Source: an uncultured Collinsella sp. (GTDB lineage Bacteria > Actinomycetota > Coriobacteriia > Coriobacteriales > Coriobacteriaceae). Taken from it: a stretch of 16,665 bases of DNA. Position numbers and translations under genes: made by a program. Each line of letters starts with the position of its first letter. Position 1 is the stretch's first letter. Of this stretch, positions 1 to 6,914 are shown in pieces. The stretch lies in assembly GCA_902465115.1 (NCBI GenBank), contig CABQMC010000013.1, positions 1-16,665 on the forward strand. Direction: 5' to 3'. The notes beneath the pieces were generated by a model, which had not been told where the DNA came from, did no database searches, and saw only the letters and a program-made list of their open reading frames with translations.

Positions 1-1521
1 GCCGATACGTGGGAGATCTTTGTCAACGACGAGCCCGCCGGTACCACGAATACGGTCGAGACCTATGTCGACGGCCTGATCCCCGGCAAGCGCAACCTGG
101 TTCGTTTTGTTTGTGGCGAGCGTGAGCTGAGCGTAGGTGTCACCACGCCGGCTGAGCCCTTTACCATCAACGTTCGCGACTGTGGCGCCAAGGGCGATGC
201 CGAGCACGACGACACCACCAACATCCAGGCTGCCATCATGGCCTGCCCCAAGGGCGGGCGCGTGCTGATCCCCGCCGGTAGTTATCGCATCAAGTCCCTC
301 TTCCTTAAGAGCAATATCAACATCGAGCTCGCCGAGGGAGCGGTGCTGTTGGCCCGTCACGATCGCGCGGCGCTTGCCTACATTCCGGGCACGGTCACAG
401 GCGACGAGGGCGCCGGGCATGCCGGCACCGATATGCTGCCCCTGGGCCGCTGGGAGGGCGAGAGTTTCTCGACCTACTGCTCTACCTTTACGGGTCTGAG
501 CGTGCACGACGTGTGCATCTATGGTCGTGGTGCCATCGACGGTCAGACCGATTTTGCCGAGGACAACTGGTGGAACAAGGACTTTAAGAACATCTTTCGC
601 CCGGAGGAGGGCCGCGAGGTCGCCCGCCCGCGCATGATTTTCCTGTCCGAGTGCCAAAACGTGAGCTTGGCCGGCTTCACCGTCCGCAACAGCCCGGCGT
701 GGAACATCCACCCCATCCTGTGCGAGCACGTCGATGCGCTCTGCCTGTCCATCGAGGGCCCCAAGAACTCCCACAACACCGACGGTTTCGATCCCGAGAG
801 CTGCGGCTTTGTCCGCATCCTTGGCTGTCAGTTCTCGGTGGGCGACGACTGCATCGCCATCAAGAGCGGCAAGCTGGGCATTGAGCCCGAGCTTCGTCCC
901 GCCACGCACGACGTGCTGATCTCTCACTGCTACATGCACGATGGTCACGGCGCCGTGGTCCTGGGTTCAGAGGCTGCTGGCGGCATCAAGGACCTTACCG
1001 TGAGCAAGTGCCTCTTTGAGCGCACCGACCGCGGCCTGCGCGTCAAGACCCGCCGCGGGCGCGGCAAGGATGCCGTCAACGAGGGCATTACCTTTGAGCA
1101 CATTCGCATGGATGAGGTGCTCACGCCCTTCGTGGTCAACTCCTTCTACTTCTGTGACAAGGACGGCAAGACCGATTACGTGCAGTCTCGCGAGGCGCTG
1201 CCCGTCGACGACCGCACACCCGGCTTTGGTGCCACGACGTTTTGTGATATCGAGGCTACTAACTGCCACGCGGCTGCTGCTTACATCACGGGCCTGCCCG
1301 AGAGCAAAGTGACGCGCCTGACGTTCCAGGATGTCCACGTGACCTTCGCGCCGGATGCCGAGCCCTTTGTCCCGGCCATGGCCTGCGGCGTTGAGCCCAT
1401 GGTGCGCCAGGGCATCATCGCGCAAAACGTCAAGGTACTCGACCTGCTAAATGTGGTGATCGAGGGCCAGGACGGCGAGGAACTGCAGCTCCAGAACGTC
1501 GACAAGGTTATCCGTGCGTAG
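1..1521 (+). CDS. GH28 polygalacturonase / exo-polygalacturonosidase, 5'-truncated by window edge
   Basis: The frame is open from base 1, so the gene begins upstream; 506 residues are visible. It should hydrolyse alpha-1,4-galacturonosyl linkages of homogalacturonan or its oligomers. Residues about 1-55 (window numbering) look like a small beta-sandwich (Fn3-like) N-terminal domain. The right-handed beta-helix then opens with the VRDCGAKGD pattern common to this superfamily. GH28 motifs follow in order: NTDG (Asp261), GDDC (Asp282/Asp283, the paired catalytic acids), GHG (His316) and RxK in RGLRVKT (Arg347/Lys349). All expected catalytic positions are present, so it looks active. The N-terminal domain resembles the layout of bacterial exo-acting PehX-type enzymes, but exo versus endo cannot be decided here. 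Whether it is secreted cannot be judged because the N-terminus is missing. A hairpin terminator follows at 1561-1603, so it probably ends a transcription unit. Confidence 0.93.
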   Translation, partial: ADTWEIFVNDEPAGTTNTVETYVDGLIPGKRNLVRFVCGERELSVGVTTPAEPFTINVRDCGAKGDAEHDDTTNIQAAIMACPKGGRVLIPAGSYRIKSLFLKSNINIELAEGAVLLARHDRAALAYIPGTVTGDEGAGHAGTDMLPLGRWEGESFSTYCSTFTGLSVHDVCIYGRGAIDGQTDFAEDNWWNKDFKNIFRPEEGREVARPRMIFLSECQNVSLAGFTVRNSPAWNIHPILCEHVDALCLSIEGPKNSHNTDGFDPESCGFVRILGCQFSVGDDCIAIKSGKLGIEPELRPATHDVLISHCYMHDGHGAVVLGSEAAGGIKDLTVSKCLFERTDRGLRVKTRRGRGKDAVNEGITFEHIRMDEVLTPFVVNSFYFCDKDGKTDYVQSREALPVDDRTPGFGATTFCDIEATNCHAAAAYITGLPESKVTRLTFQDVHVTFAPDAEPFVPAMACGVEPMVRQGIIAQNVKVLDLLNVVIEGQDGEELQLQNVDKVIRA

Positions 1522-1560
1522 GCGTTTGCTCCTAAACAATTAAATTCGGTATGTCGCGGC

Positions 1561-1603
1561 GCGCGATGGGCAGGGCCTTCCCGACCCATTGCGCGAACTT
1601 TTT
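1561..1603 (+). terminator. Intrinsic terminator after the GH28 gene
   Basis: A hairpin has arms at 1561-1575 and 1580-1594 and a CCTT loop. It includes one G-T wobble (1565/1590) and a two-base internal mismatch (1571-1572 against 1583-1584). A five-T run follows at 1599-1603, four bases after the stem. It lies 40 bp after the GH28 stop and separates that gene from the methylesterase fusion. Confidence 0.7.
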
Positions 1604-1620
1604 ATATGCCGAAACTGCAA

Positions 1621-1635
1621 CGTAGACGGTCTACG
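1621..1635. promoter_or_regulatory. Perfect 15-bp palindrome, candidate repressor operator
   Basis: CGTAGAC-G-GTCTACG has perfect 7-bp arms around one central base. It sits between the terminator and the ribosome site (about 1638-1644) of the methylesterase fusion. A weak -10-like TATATG lies at 1603-1608, which would put the palindrome just downstream of a start near 1615, where a repressor would block transcription. I found no clear -35. The size and symmetry suit a LacI- or GntR-type dimer; that assignment is inference. Confidence 0.45.
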
Positions 1636-1655
1636 ACGAAAGGACGCGGTGACTG

Positions 1656-3821
1656 ATGATGAGTGAGAGACGATTTTTTGAGGTTTCGCCCGAGCGTGCG
1701 GGGGCATATCACAGTATCTCTAAGGCCTTGGAGGCAATTGACGAATCCTGTCCGAATGACGGACGGCCGGTGACAATCCATATCGAGCCGGGTGAGTACC
1801 GCGAACGGGTCGAGATTCATCGCCCGCATGTGACGATTGAGGGAGAGACGGCCGACAGCGTGCGTCTCGTTTGCGGCCTTGCGGCGCAGATGCCCTCGGG
1901 GGACGGCAGCGGCCAGGACGGAAAGCTCGGCACCTTCCGCACGTATACGGTGCTGGTCGATGCCGATGACGTGACGCTTGCAAACCTCACGATCGAAAAC
2001 GATGCGGGCGATGGGCGCGAGGTCGGTCAGGCGATTGCCCTGTATGCTGATGGCGACCGTCTGGTTGTCGATGCCTGCTGCATTAAGGGACACCAAGACA
2101 CGCTGTTTTTGGGTCCGCTGCCGCCGCATGAGGCCAAACCGGGCGGGTTCATAGGACCCAAACAGTATGCGCCGCGCCGGGTGGGGCGCCAGTATTTTCG
2201 ACGTTGCCGGATCGAGGGCGATGTCGACTTTATCTTTGGCGGCGCGCGTGCCTACTTTGAGGGGTGCGAGATTCGCTCGCTCAACCGCGATATGGACGTG
2301 AACGGCTACGTGACGGCGGCGTCGACGCCCGAAGGCGAGCCGCACGGCTTTGTGTTCCACGGCTGTTCGTTTACAGCTCCGGATGGCGTGGCGCCGGATT
2401 CGGTCTACCTGGGTCGCCCTTGGCGCGAATGGGCGCAAACTGTGCTGATCGATTGCTGGCTGGGGCGACATATCAAGCGCGAAGGCTGGTGGGATTGGAA
2501 TAAGCCGGCGGCGCACAACTGCGTGCAGTATGCTGGCACGATCCTGCATGGGCCGGCGGGTGATGCTACCGGCTGGGTGCCGTGGGCGAATGAACTCGAT
2601 GTGATGGCTGCTGCCGGGTACGCCCGCGAACAGGTGCTTGCCGGTGCGGACGGCTGGGATCCCGAGGGCGGCGACGGTGATGCGGTTGAGACGGCTGGGC
2701 TATCTGCCAATGGTCGCACCGTGCACATCGAGACGTACTGCGAAGACGAGCCTGCGCTGCGTGCCCGGCTGAAGCGCGAGGGGCGCTCCGCCGCATTTGC
2801 GGGCAAGACCCCTGCAGACTTTGAGGCGTGGAAGATTGCGACCAGGACTCGTCTGTACGATGTTTTGGGTCTTTCGCTTATGGACCGCGTCCCGATTGAG
2901 ATTCGTGAGCTCAGCTGCGTGCGGGTTGCCGGCGGCATTGTGCGTACTCATGCGATGCTGCAGGTTGAGCGCGATGTTTGGATGCCGTTCTACCTGTTGG
3001 AACCGTCTCATCCTAAGCTTGATGAGCGGGGACTCAAACGCTGTTATATCTGCCCGCATGGCCATCAGGGAGCGGGTGCTGCAAGTGTAGCTGGTGTTGC
3101 GGGCGTGCCGGCGGTCGATGATGCCGTGCGTAAGTTCAATTACGACTATGGTCTGCGTTTGGCGCGTATGGGTTACGTGACCGTCTGCCCCGACGCACGC
3201 GGTTGGGGATACCGTCGTGACTGGAAGGGTCAGGGCGATGACGAGAACAGCTACCTGCGCGGAACGTGCCTGAATCAAGCACGTATGGCCGAGCCGCTGG
3301 GTCTTACGGTTGCGGGCCTCAACGTCTGGGATAACATGCGCTTGATCGATTACTTGGAGGCGCGCGGTGACATTGCCATGGATGACCTGGGTTGCTTTGG
3401 TTTTTCGGGTGGCGGCTACATGACGTTGTACCTGGCCGCACTCGACCCGCGTGTGCGCAAGGCGTTTGTCTCGGGCTATCTGTACGGTGTCGATGATTCG
3501 CTGCTGCATCTCAATGGCAATTGCAGCTGCAACTACACGCCCGGACTTTGGCGCTTACTCGACATGGGCGATATTGCCTCGCTCATCGCGCCGCATCCGC
3601 TGCTGGTGCAAAGCTGCGAAGAGGATCATCTGAACGGTTCGCGCGGGCTGAAAAATGTTGACGAGCAGCTCGAGATCGTGCGCGATGCCTACAAGTTGCT
3701 GGGTCGCAGAGATGGCCTGCGGCACGAGGTGTGTCCGGGTGAACACCATCTGGGCGTGGCACATCTTGCCGAGGATATCGAATGGCTCGATTCGCACGTT
3801 GCGGAATGCGCCCGTGCATAG
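1656..3821 (+). CDS. CE8 pectin methylesterase fused to an alpha/beta-hydrolase esterase
   Basis: A 721-residue two-domain enzyme. Residues about 5-315 are a CE8 pectin methylesterase beta-helix with GQAIAL (Gln125), GHQDT (Gln147, Asp148), VDFIFG (Asp191, the usual nucleophile) and LGRPW (Arg254, Trp256). About 22 extra residues separate QDT from VDFIFG compared with plant and Erwinia enzymes. After a Gly/Asp-rich linker (about 330-350), residues about 360-721 form an alpha/beta-hydrolase: an oxyanion-type PHGH (466-469), the nucleophile elbow GFSGGGY (Ser584), acidic residues at 655-657 and His697/698 near the end. This half resembles acetylxylan-esterase/dienelactone-hydrolase-like and CE19-like proteins, so it may remove acetyl or methyl esters from the same substrate. 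There is no signal peptide, so it is probably cytoplasmic. The start ATG (MMSERR) is served by GAAAGGA at 1638-1644. The SGNH esterase gene follows 69 bp downstream. Confidence 0.9.
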   Translation: MMSERRFFEVSPERAGAYHSISKALEAIDESCPNDGRPVTIHIEPGEYRERVEIHRPHVTIEGETADSVRLVCGLAAQMPSGDGSGQDGKLGTFRTYTVLVDADDVTLANLTIENDAGDGREVGQAIALYADGDRLVVDACCIKGHQDTLFLGPLPPHEAKPGGFIGPKQYAPRRVGRQYFRRCRIEGDVDFIFGGARAYFEGCEIRSLNRDMDVNGYVTAASTPEGEPHGFVFHGCSFTAPDGVAPDSVYLGRPWREWAQTVLIDCWLGRHIKREGWWDWNKPAAHNCVQYAGTILHGPAGDATGWVPWANELDVMAAAGYAREQVLAGADGWDPEGGDGDAVETAGLSANGRTVHIETYCEDEPALRARLKREGRSAAFAGKTPADFEAWKIATRTRLYDVLGLSLMDRVPIEIRELSCVRVAGGIVRTHAMLQVERDVWMPFYLLEPSHPKLDERGLKRCYICPHGHQGAGAASVAGVAGVPAVDDAVRKFNYDYGLRLARMGYVTVCPDARGWGYRRDWKGQGDDENSYLRGTCLNQARMAEPLGLTVAGLNVWDNMRLIDYLEARGDIAMDDLGCFGFSGGGYMTLYLAALDPRVRKAFVSGYLYGVDDSLLHLNGNCSCNYTPGLWRLLDMGDIASLIAPHPLLVQSCEEDHLNGSRGLKNVDEQLEIVRDAYKLLGRRDGLRHEVCPGEHHLGVAHLAEDIEWLDSHVAECARA

Positions 3822-3890
3822 CCCCTCGGCATGCTGCGAATAAACGGTACGTTCCTGTATGACCGTCGATGGGCGGATGAGGAGAAGATT

Positions 3891-4559
3891 ATGGAAACGA
3901 AGAGCTTGAATGAATCGACCATTTGCTGCTTTGGCGATTCGACCACCTGGGGCGATAACGGCTGCGGTGGGGGAGGCAACGACATTTCGTGGACCTCGCA
4001 CTTGGGCGCGCTACTGGGCGGCGCAACCATCGAGAACTTTGGCATCAAGGGCTCGCGCATCGCCGTCAAGGCCGACCGCAGCGATTCGTTTGTCGAGCGC
4101 CTGGACGGTATCGACGATGCGGCCGATATCTACATTGTCTTTGGCGGCGTCAACGACTTTAGCCGCAACGTGCCGCTTGGCGAGTTGGGCAGTACCGATG
4201 TGCATGAGTTCTACGGTGCGCTCGATTACCTGATCCGCACCATCACGGCACGCTCGCCTCGGGCAAAGCTCGTGTTTATGACGCCGTGCAAGACGAGCGG
4301 TAAGCACGAGAAGGATATCCCGGCAAGCGATGAGCTCAATCACCTGGGGTTGACGCAGGTCGCCTACGTGCGGGCGATGCTCGAAGTCTGCGACCGCTAC
4401 TCGGTTCCGGTGATTGACCTGTATGCGCAAAGTGGTATCAGCCCGTTTTTGCCAGGGCACCGCGAGCTCTATATGCCGGACGGTCTGCATTACAGTCCTG
4501 CCGGCTATGAGCGCCTGGCGCATCGCATCGCCGCGGGTCTCACCGCCGTTTGCCGCTAA
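3891..4559 (+). CDS. SGNH/GDSL-family esterase, probable carbohydrate O-acetylesterase
   Basis: A 222-residue hydrolase with the SGNH blocks: GDST (nucleophile Ser17), Gly51 in NFGIKG, GGVND (Asn88) and the C-terminal DGLHYSP (Asp197, His200). All four catalytic/oxyanion positions are present and the length is normal for a single-domain member. No signal peptide is seen, so it is probably cytoplasmic. I start it at ATG 3891 because TGAGGAG (3878-3884) lies 6 bp upstream. An in-frame ATG at 3831 would add 20 residues but has no ribosome site. It sits between the methylesterase fusion and the GH105 hydrolase, which points to deacetylation of pectin or rhamnogalacturonan oligosaccharides. The family is broad, so the substrate is inferred from context only. 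Confidence 0.88.
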   Translation: METKSLNESTICCFGDSTTWGDNGCGGGGNDISWTSHLGALLGGATIENFGIKGSRIAVKADRSDSFVERLDGIDDAADIYIVFGGVNDFSRNVPLGELGSTDVHEFYGALDYLIRTITARSPRAKLVFMTPCKTSGKHEKDIPASDELNHLGLTQVAYVRAMLEVCDRYSVPVIDLYAQSGISPFLPGHRELYMPDGLHYSPAGYERLAHRIAAGLTAVCR

Positions 4560-4573
4560 AAGCCTGCCGTTTG

Positions 4574-4611
4574 CGGGGAATATAGGGTTAACGTTCACCC
4601 TATATTCCCCG
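4574..4611. promoter_or_regulatory. 38-bp near-perfect palindrome, operator copy 1
   Basis: The arms 4574-4587 and 4598-4611 are perfect 14-bp complements. The interior also pairs around a central AACGTT (4590-4595), leaving one mismatched pair (4589/4596). It lies 14 bp after the SGNH stop. In RNA it would form a strong hairpin, but no T-run follows, so it is not a standard intrinsic terminator. The core GGGTTAACGTTCACC recurs 41 bp downstream, which favours a protein-binding operator. The CG-centred symmetry is typical of LacI-family sites. Confidence 0.6.
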
Positions 4612-4624
4612 TTCGCGTTACACT
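4594..4624 (+). promoter_or_regulatory. Possible promoter for the GH105 operon
   Basis: TTCACC (4594-4599) as -35 and TACACT (4619-4624) as -10 are separated by 19 bp, which is long. If used, the -35 lies inside operator copy 1 and transcription would start inside operator copy 2 (about 4631), an arrangement suited to repression. Both boxes are only partial matches to consensus. Confidence 0.3.
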
Positions 4625-4640
4625 AGGGGTAACGTTCACC
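4624..4640. promoter_or_regulatory. Operator copy 2 upstream of the GH105 gene
   Basis: TAGGGGTAACGTTCACC matches positions 4583-4599 of copy 1 at 16 of 17 bases. The centre-to-centre distance is 41 bp, close to four helical turns, so both sites would face the same side of DNA. It lies 26 bp before the GH105 start. The shared core implies one dimeric regulator bound twice, probably a sugar-responsive LacI-type protein encoded elsewhere. Confidence 0.55.
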
Positions 4641-4666
4641 TATCGTTTATGTCAGAGGGGACAGCA

Positions 4667-5905
4667 ATGGGCTGCAATCAAATCCTGGACCGTTATATCG
4701 AGCAGTTGATCGAAACCTCTACGCCGCAGGCGCCGGCTTGGAATATCGAAAAGATTCGCGCCGGCAAGGAGAACACCTGGAACTATATCGACGGCTGCAT
4801 GATCAAGGCGCTCATCGAGCTGTACGAGATCACGGGTGAGCAGCGCTACCTGACCTTTGCCGATGACTACATCGATTTCTTTGTCCAGGACGACGGTACC
4901 ATCAAGCATTACAACCCGCAGGAGTACAACCTCGATAACGTCAATGCGGGCAAGACCCTCTACAAGCTCTATGACCTGGTGGGCAAGCCCAAGTACCGTG
5001 CCGCCATGGACACCATCTACCGCCAGCTCGAGACCCAGCCGCGCACCAAAGAGGGCGTGTTTTGGCACAAGGCCGTCTATCCCAACCAGATTTGGCTCGA
5101 TGGCATGTACATGTCACAGCCGTTCTACATGCAGTACGAGCTGAGCTTCCACAACCGTCGTGCCTGCTCGGACAGCTTCCATATGTTCCAGGTCGTGCAT
5201 GACCTGATGCGCAACCCCCTCAACGGTCTGTACTATCACGCTTACGACGCGAGCCGCAAACAGTTCTGGTGCGACCCGGTCACCGGCCTTTCGGCTAACT
5301 TCTGGCTGCGCGCCGAGGGCTGGTTTGCCATGGCACTCATCGATACCTGGGAGCTCATGCCGCCTTCGATGTCAGCCGAGAAGGACGAGATTCGCAAGAT
5401 GTTCCACGACCTGATCGATGCCATGCTGCCGTATCAGGACGAGAAGATCGGCATGTGGCATCAGGTCATCAACCTGCCCAATATCGCCCCCAACTACCTG
5501 GAGGAGTCTGGTAGCGCGATTTTTGCCAATGCCATCATGAAGGGCGTGCGTCTAGGCGTGCTGGGCGAGCGTTACTACCAGTACGGCCGTCGCGCCTTCG
5601 ACGGCATCTGCGAGACCTGCCTGTCCGAGCATGATGGCCAGCTGGCGCTCGACAACATCTGCCTGGTCGCGGGCTTGGGAAACACCGCGCACCGCGAGGG
5701 CACGTTTGGTTACTACATGAGCGAGCCTATCGTCAAAAACGATGCGAAGGGCGTGGCGCCGCTGGTGCTTGCCTATATCGAGACCATGCATCACGACAAA
5801 CTGGCTGGCAGGCATGACCCGCTTGCTCCCTCGGGCGTGTGCTCTATCGAGGACCCGTTTGGCGGATACACCCCGGGCATCAACGCTCATAAGGGATGTG
5901 AATAA
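4667..5905 (+). CDS. GH105 unsaturated (rhamno)galacturonyl hydrolase
   Basis: A 412-residue (alpha/alpha)6-barrel hydrolase of the YteR/GH105 type (family GH88/GH105). It removes the 4,5-unsaturated uronic acid left at the non-reducing end by pectin or rhamnogalacturonan lyases. Visible family features are the N-terminal WNYIDGCMIKAL helix, NLDNVNAGK (Asp90), the catalytic-acid segment IWLDGMYM (Asp145) and WLRAEGW (Arg215, Trp219). There is no signal peptide, consistent with cytoplasmic action on imported disaccharides, as for YteR. I choose ATG 4667 because AGAGGGG (4654-4660) lies 6 bp upstream; an in-frame ATG at 4649 would swallow that site. The preceding tandem operators suggest induction by a pectin-derived sugar. 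Its TAA is one base before the next gene's start, so the two genes are almost certainly co-transcribed. Confidence 0.93.
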   Translation: MGCNQILDRYIEQLIETSTPQAPAWNIEKIRAGKENTWNYIDGCMIKALIELYEITGEQRYLTFADDYIDFFVQDDGTIKHYNPQEYNLDNVNAGKTLYKLYDLVGKPKYRAAMDTIYRQLETQPRTKEGVFWHKAVYPNQIWLDGMYMSQPFYMQYELSFHNRRACSDSFHMFQVVHDLMRNPLNGLYYHAYDASRKQFWCDPVTGLSANFWLRAEGWFAMALIDTWELMPPSMSAEKDEIRKMFHDLIDAMLPYQDEKIGMWHQVINLPNIAPNYLEESGSAIFANAIMKGVRLGVLGERYYQYGRRAFDGICETCLSEHDGQLALDNICLVAGLGNTAHREGTFGYYMSEPIVKNDAKGVAPLVLAYIETMHHDKLAGRHDPLAPSGVCSIEDPFGGYTPGINAHKGCE

Positions 5906-5906
5906 C

Positions 5907-6812
5907 GTGGGGGCTATTACTCCGGGTGTGCGTTTGCACGACCTTCCGCAGGGGACCGTCGAGGAACGCATCCGCATGGCGGGAGAGCTGGGCTTTTCGT
6001 GCATTCAGCTGCCGAGCAAGGTGCTCTACGCATCGATGGGGATCGATCGAGGCGGCCTGACCCGCGAGCTTGCCGACCATTTGCGTGCGGTGCTCGACGA
6101 GGCGGGCGTTTCGGTCGCCGTGCTCGGCTGCTATAAGAATTTGGCGACGCCCGATCGCCAACAGCTCATGGATAACTTTGCCGAGTACGAGGCATGCTTG
6201 AACTTTGCCCAGATGCTCGGCGGATGCCCGGTTGGCACCGAGACCGGTCGCCCCAATGCGCAGAACCGCGTTGCTGACGACCGTATGACCGATGAGGCGC
6301 TTGAGGCTTTTATGGACGGACTCGCACACGTTTGCGATCGGGCCGAGGCCGTGGGCGGGCAAATACTGATCGAGCCCGGTTGGAACGAGACGGTTAATAC
6401 GCCGGATCGCTGCCGTGAGGTGCTGGAGCGCGTCTCGAGCCCGTCGCTCGGTGTGATCTACGACCCAGTGTCGCTGCTGCACCCCAGCGTTGTTGACGAA
6501 GCGCAGGAAATCACAGCGCGCATGCTCTACTTATGCGGCAGTAAGATCCGCGTGCTGCACGCCAAGGATTTTGAGGTCGTTGATAACGAGGACGAAGCCG
6601 GTTGGTGCGACGGTACGGGCTCACGCCTGGTGTGCCACGGCGTGGGCGAGACGGGTCGCTATGACTTTGAGCCCGTGGTGGCCTGGGCTGCCGCCGCCTG
6701 CCCTGGGATTCCCTGCGTGGTCGAGAACAGCGTGCCGGCGACAGCGGCTGACTGCCTGGCGACACTCGAGCACATGTCCGCTCGCTGCGGGGCTTCGCAT
6801 CGCGAGTTATAG
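5907..6812 (+). CDS. Xylose-isomerase-like TIM-barrel sugar isomerase/epimerase
   Basis: A 301-residue protein of the sugar phosphate isomerase/epimerase (AP_endonuc_2, xylose-isomerase-like) family. The expected metal ligands are at the ends of barrel strands: Glu156 in LIEPGWN, Asp186 in VIYDP, His218 in VLHAKDF and Glu273 in CVVENS. This E-D-H-E set is typical of active members. The start is a GTG one base after the GH105 stop, with AAGGGA (5891-5896) ten bases upstream. An in-frame GTG at 5898 is too close to that site, and a longer upstream reading overlaps GH105 without support. Coupling to GH105 suggests it acts on the released unsaturated or keto-deoxy uronate, or on rhamnose. The family covers many substrates and none can be assigned from sequence. 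Confidence 0.87.
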   Translation: MGAITPGVRLHDLPQGTVEERIRMAGELGFSCIQLPSKVLYASMGIDRGGLTRELADHLRAVLDEAGVSVAVLGCYKNLATPDRQQLMDNFAEYEACLNFAQMLGGCPVGTETGRPNAQNRVADDRMTDEALEAFMDGLAHVCDRAEAVGGQILIEPGWNETVNTPDRCREVLERVSSPSLGVIYDPVSLLHPSVVDEAQEITARMLYLCGSKIRVLHAKDFEVVDNEDEAGWCDGTGSRLVCHGVGETGRYDFEPVVAWAAAACPGIPCVVENSVPATAADCLATLEHMSARCGASHREL

Positions 6813-6851
6813 CATTGGCTTTTGCCGTGTCGGCAGATTGAGATTACCTGT

Positions 6852-6888
6852 ATGGGGCGGCGGTGAAGGGTCTTTATCGTCGCCCCAT
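6852..6888 (+). other. Hairpin in the leader before the oxidoreductase gene
   Basis: Arms 6852-6862 (ATGGGGCGGCG) and 6878-6888 pair over 11 bp with one G-T wobble and a 15-base loop. No T-run follows, so it is not a typical terminator. It ends 12 bp before the ribosome site of the next gene, in the 102-bp gap after the isomerase. It may modulate read-through or translation. I see no convincing promoter in this gap. Confidence 0.4.
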
Positions 6889-6914
6889 TGGATTGCATTA
6901 AAAAGGGGAGTTGC

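Noticed and set aside
1602..2549. 315-codon minus-strand frame over the methylesterase fusion
   Set aside because: Antisense to a gene with all CE8 motifs; no recognizable domain or ribosome site.
4574..4611. Intrinsic terminator after the SGNH gene
   Set aside because: The stem is strong but no T-run follows on either strand, and its core is repeated at 4624-4640, which fits an operator better.
5742..5906. Upstream ATG extension of the sugar isomerase overlapping GH105
   Set aside because: The extra 55 residues are the GH105 sequence in another frame with no family similarity, while GTG 5907 has a ribosome site at a normal distance.
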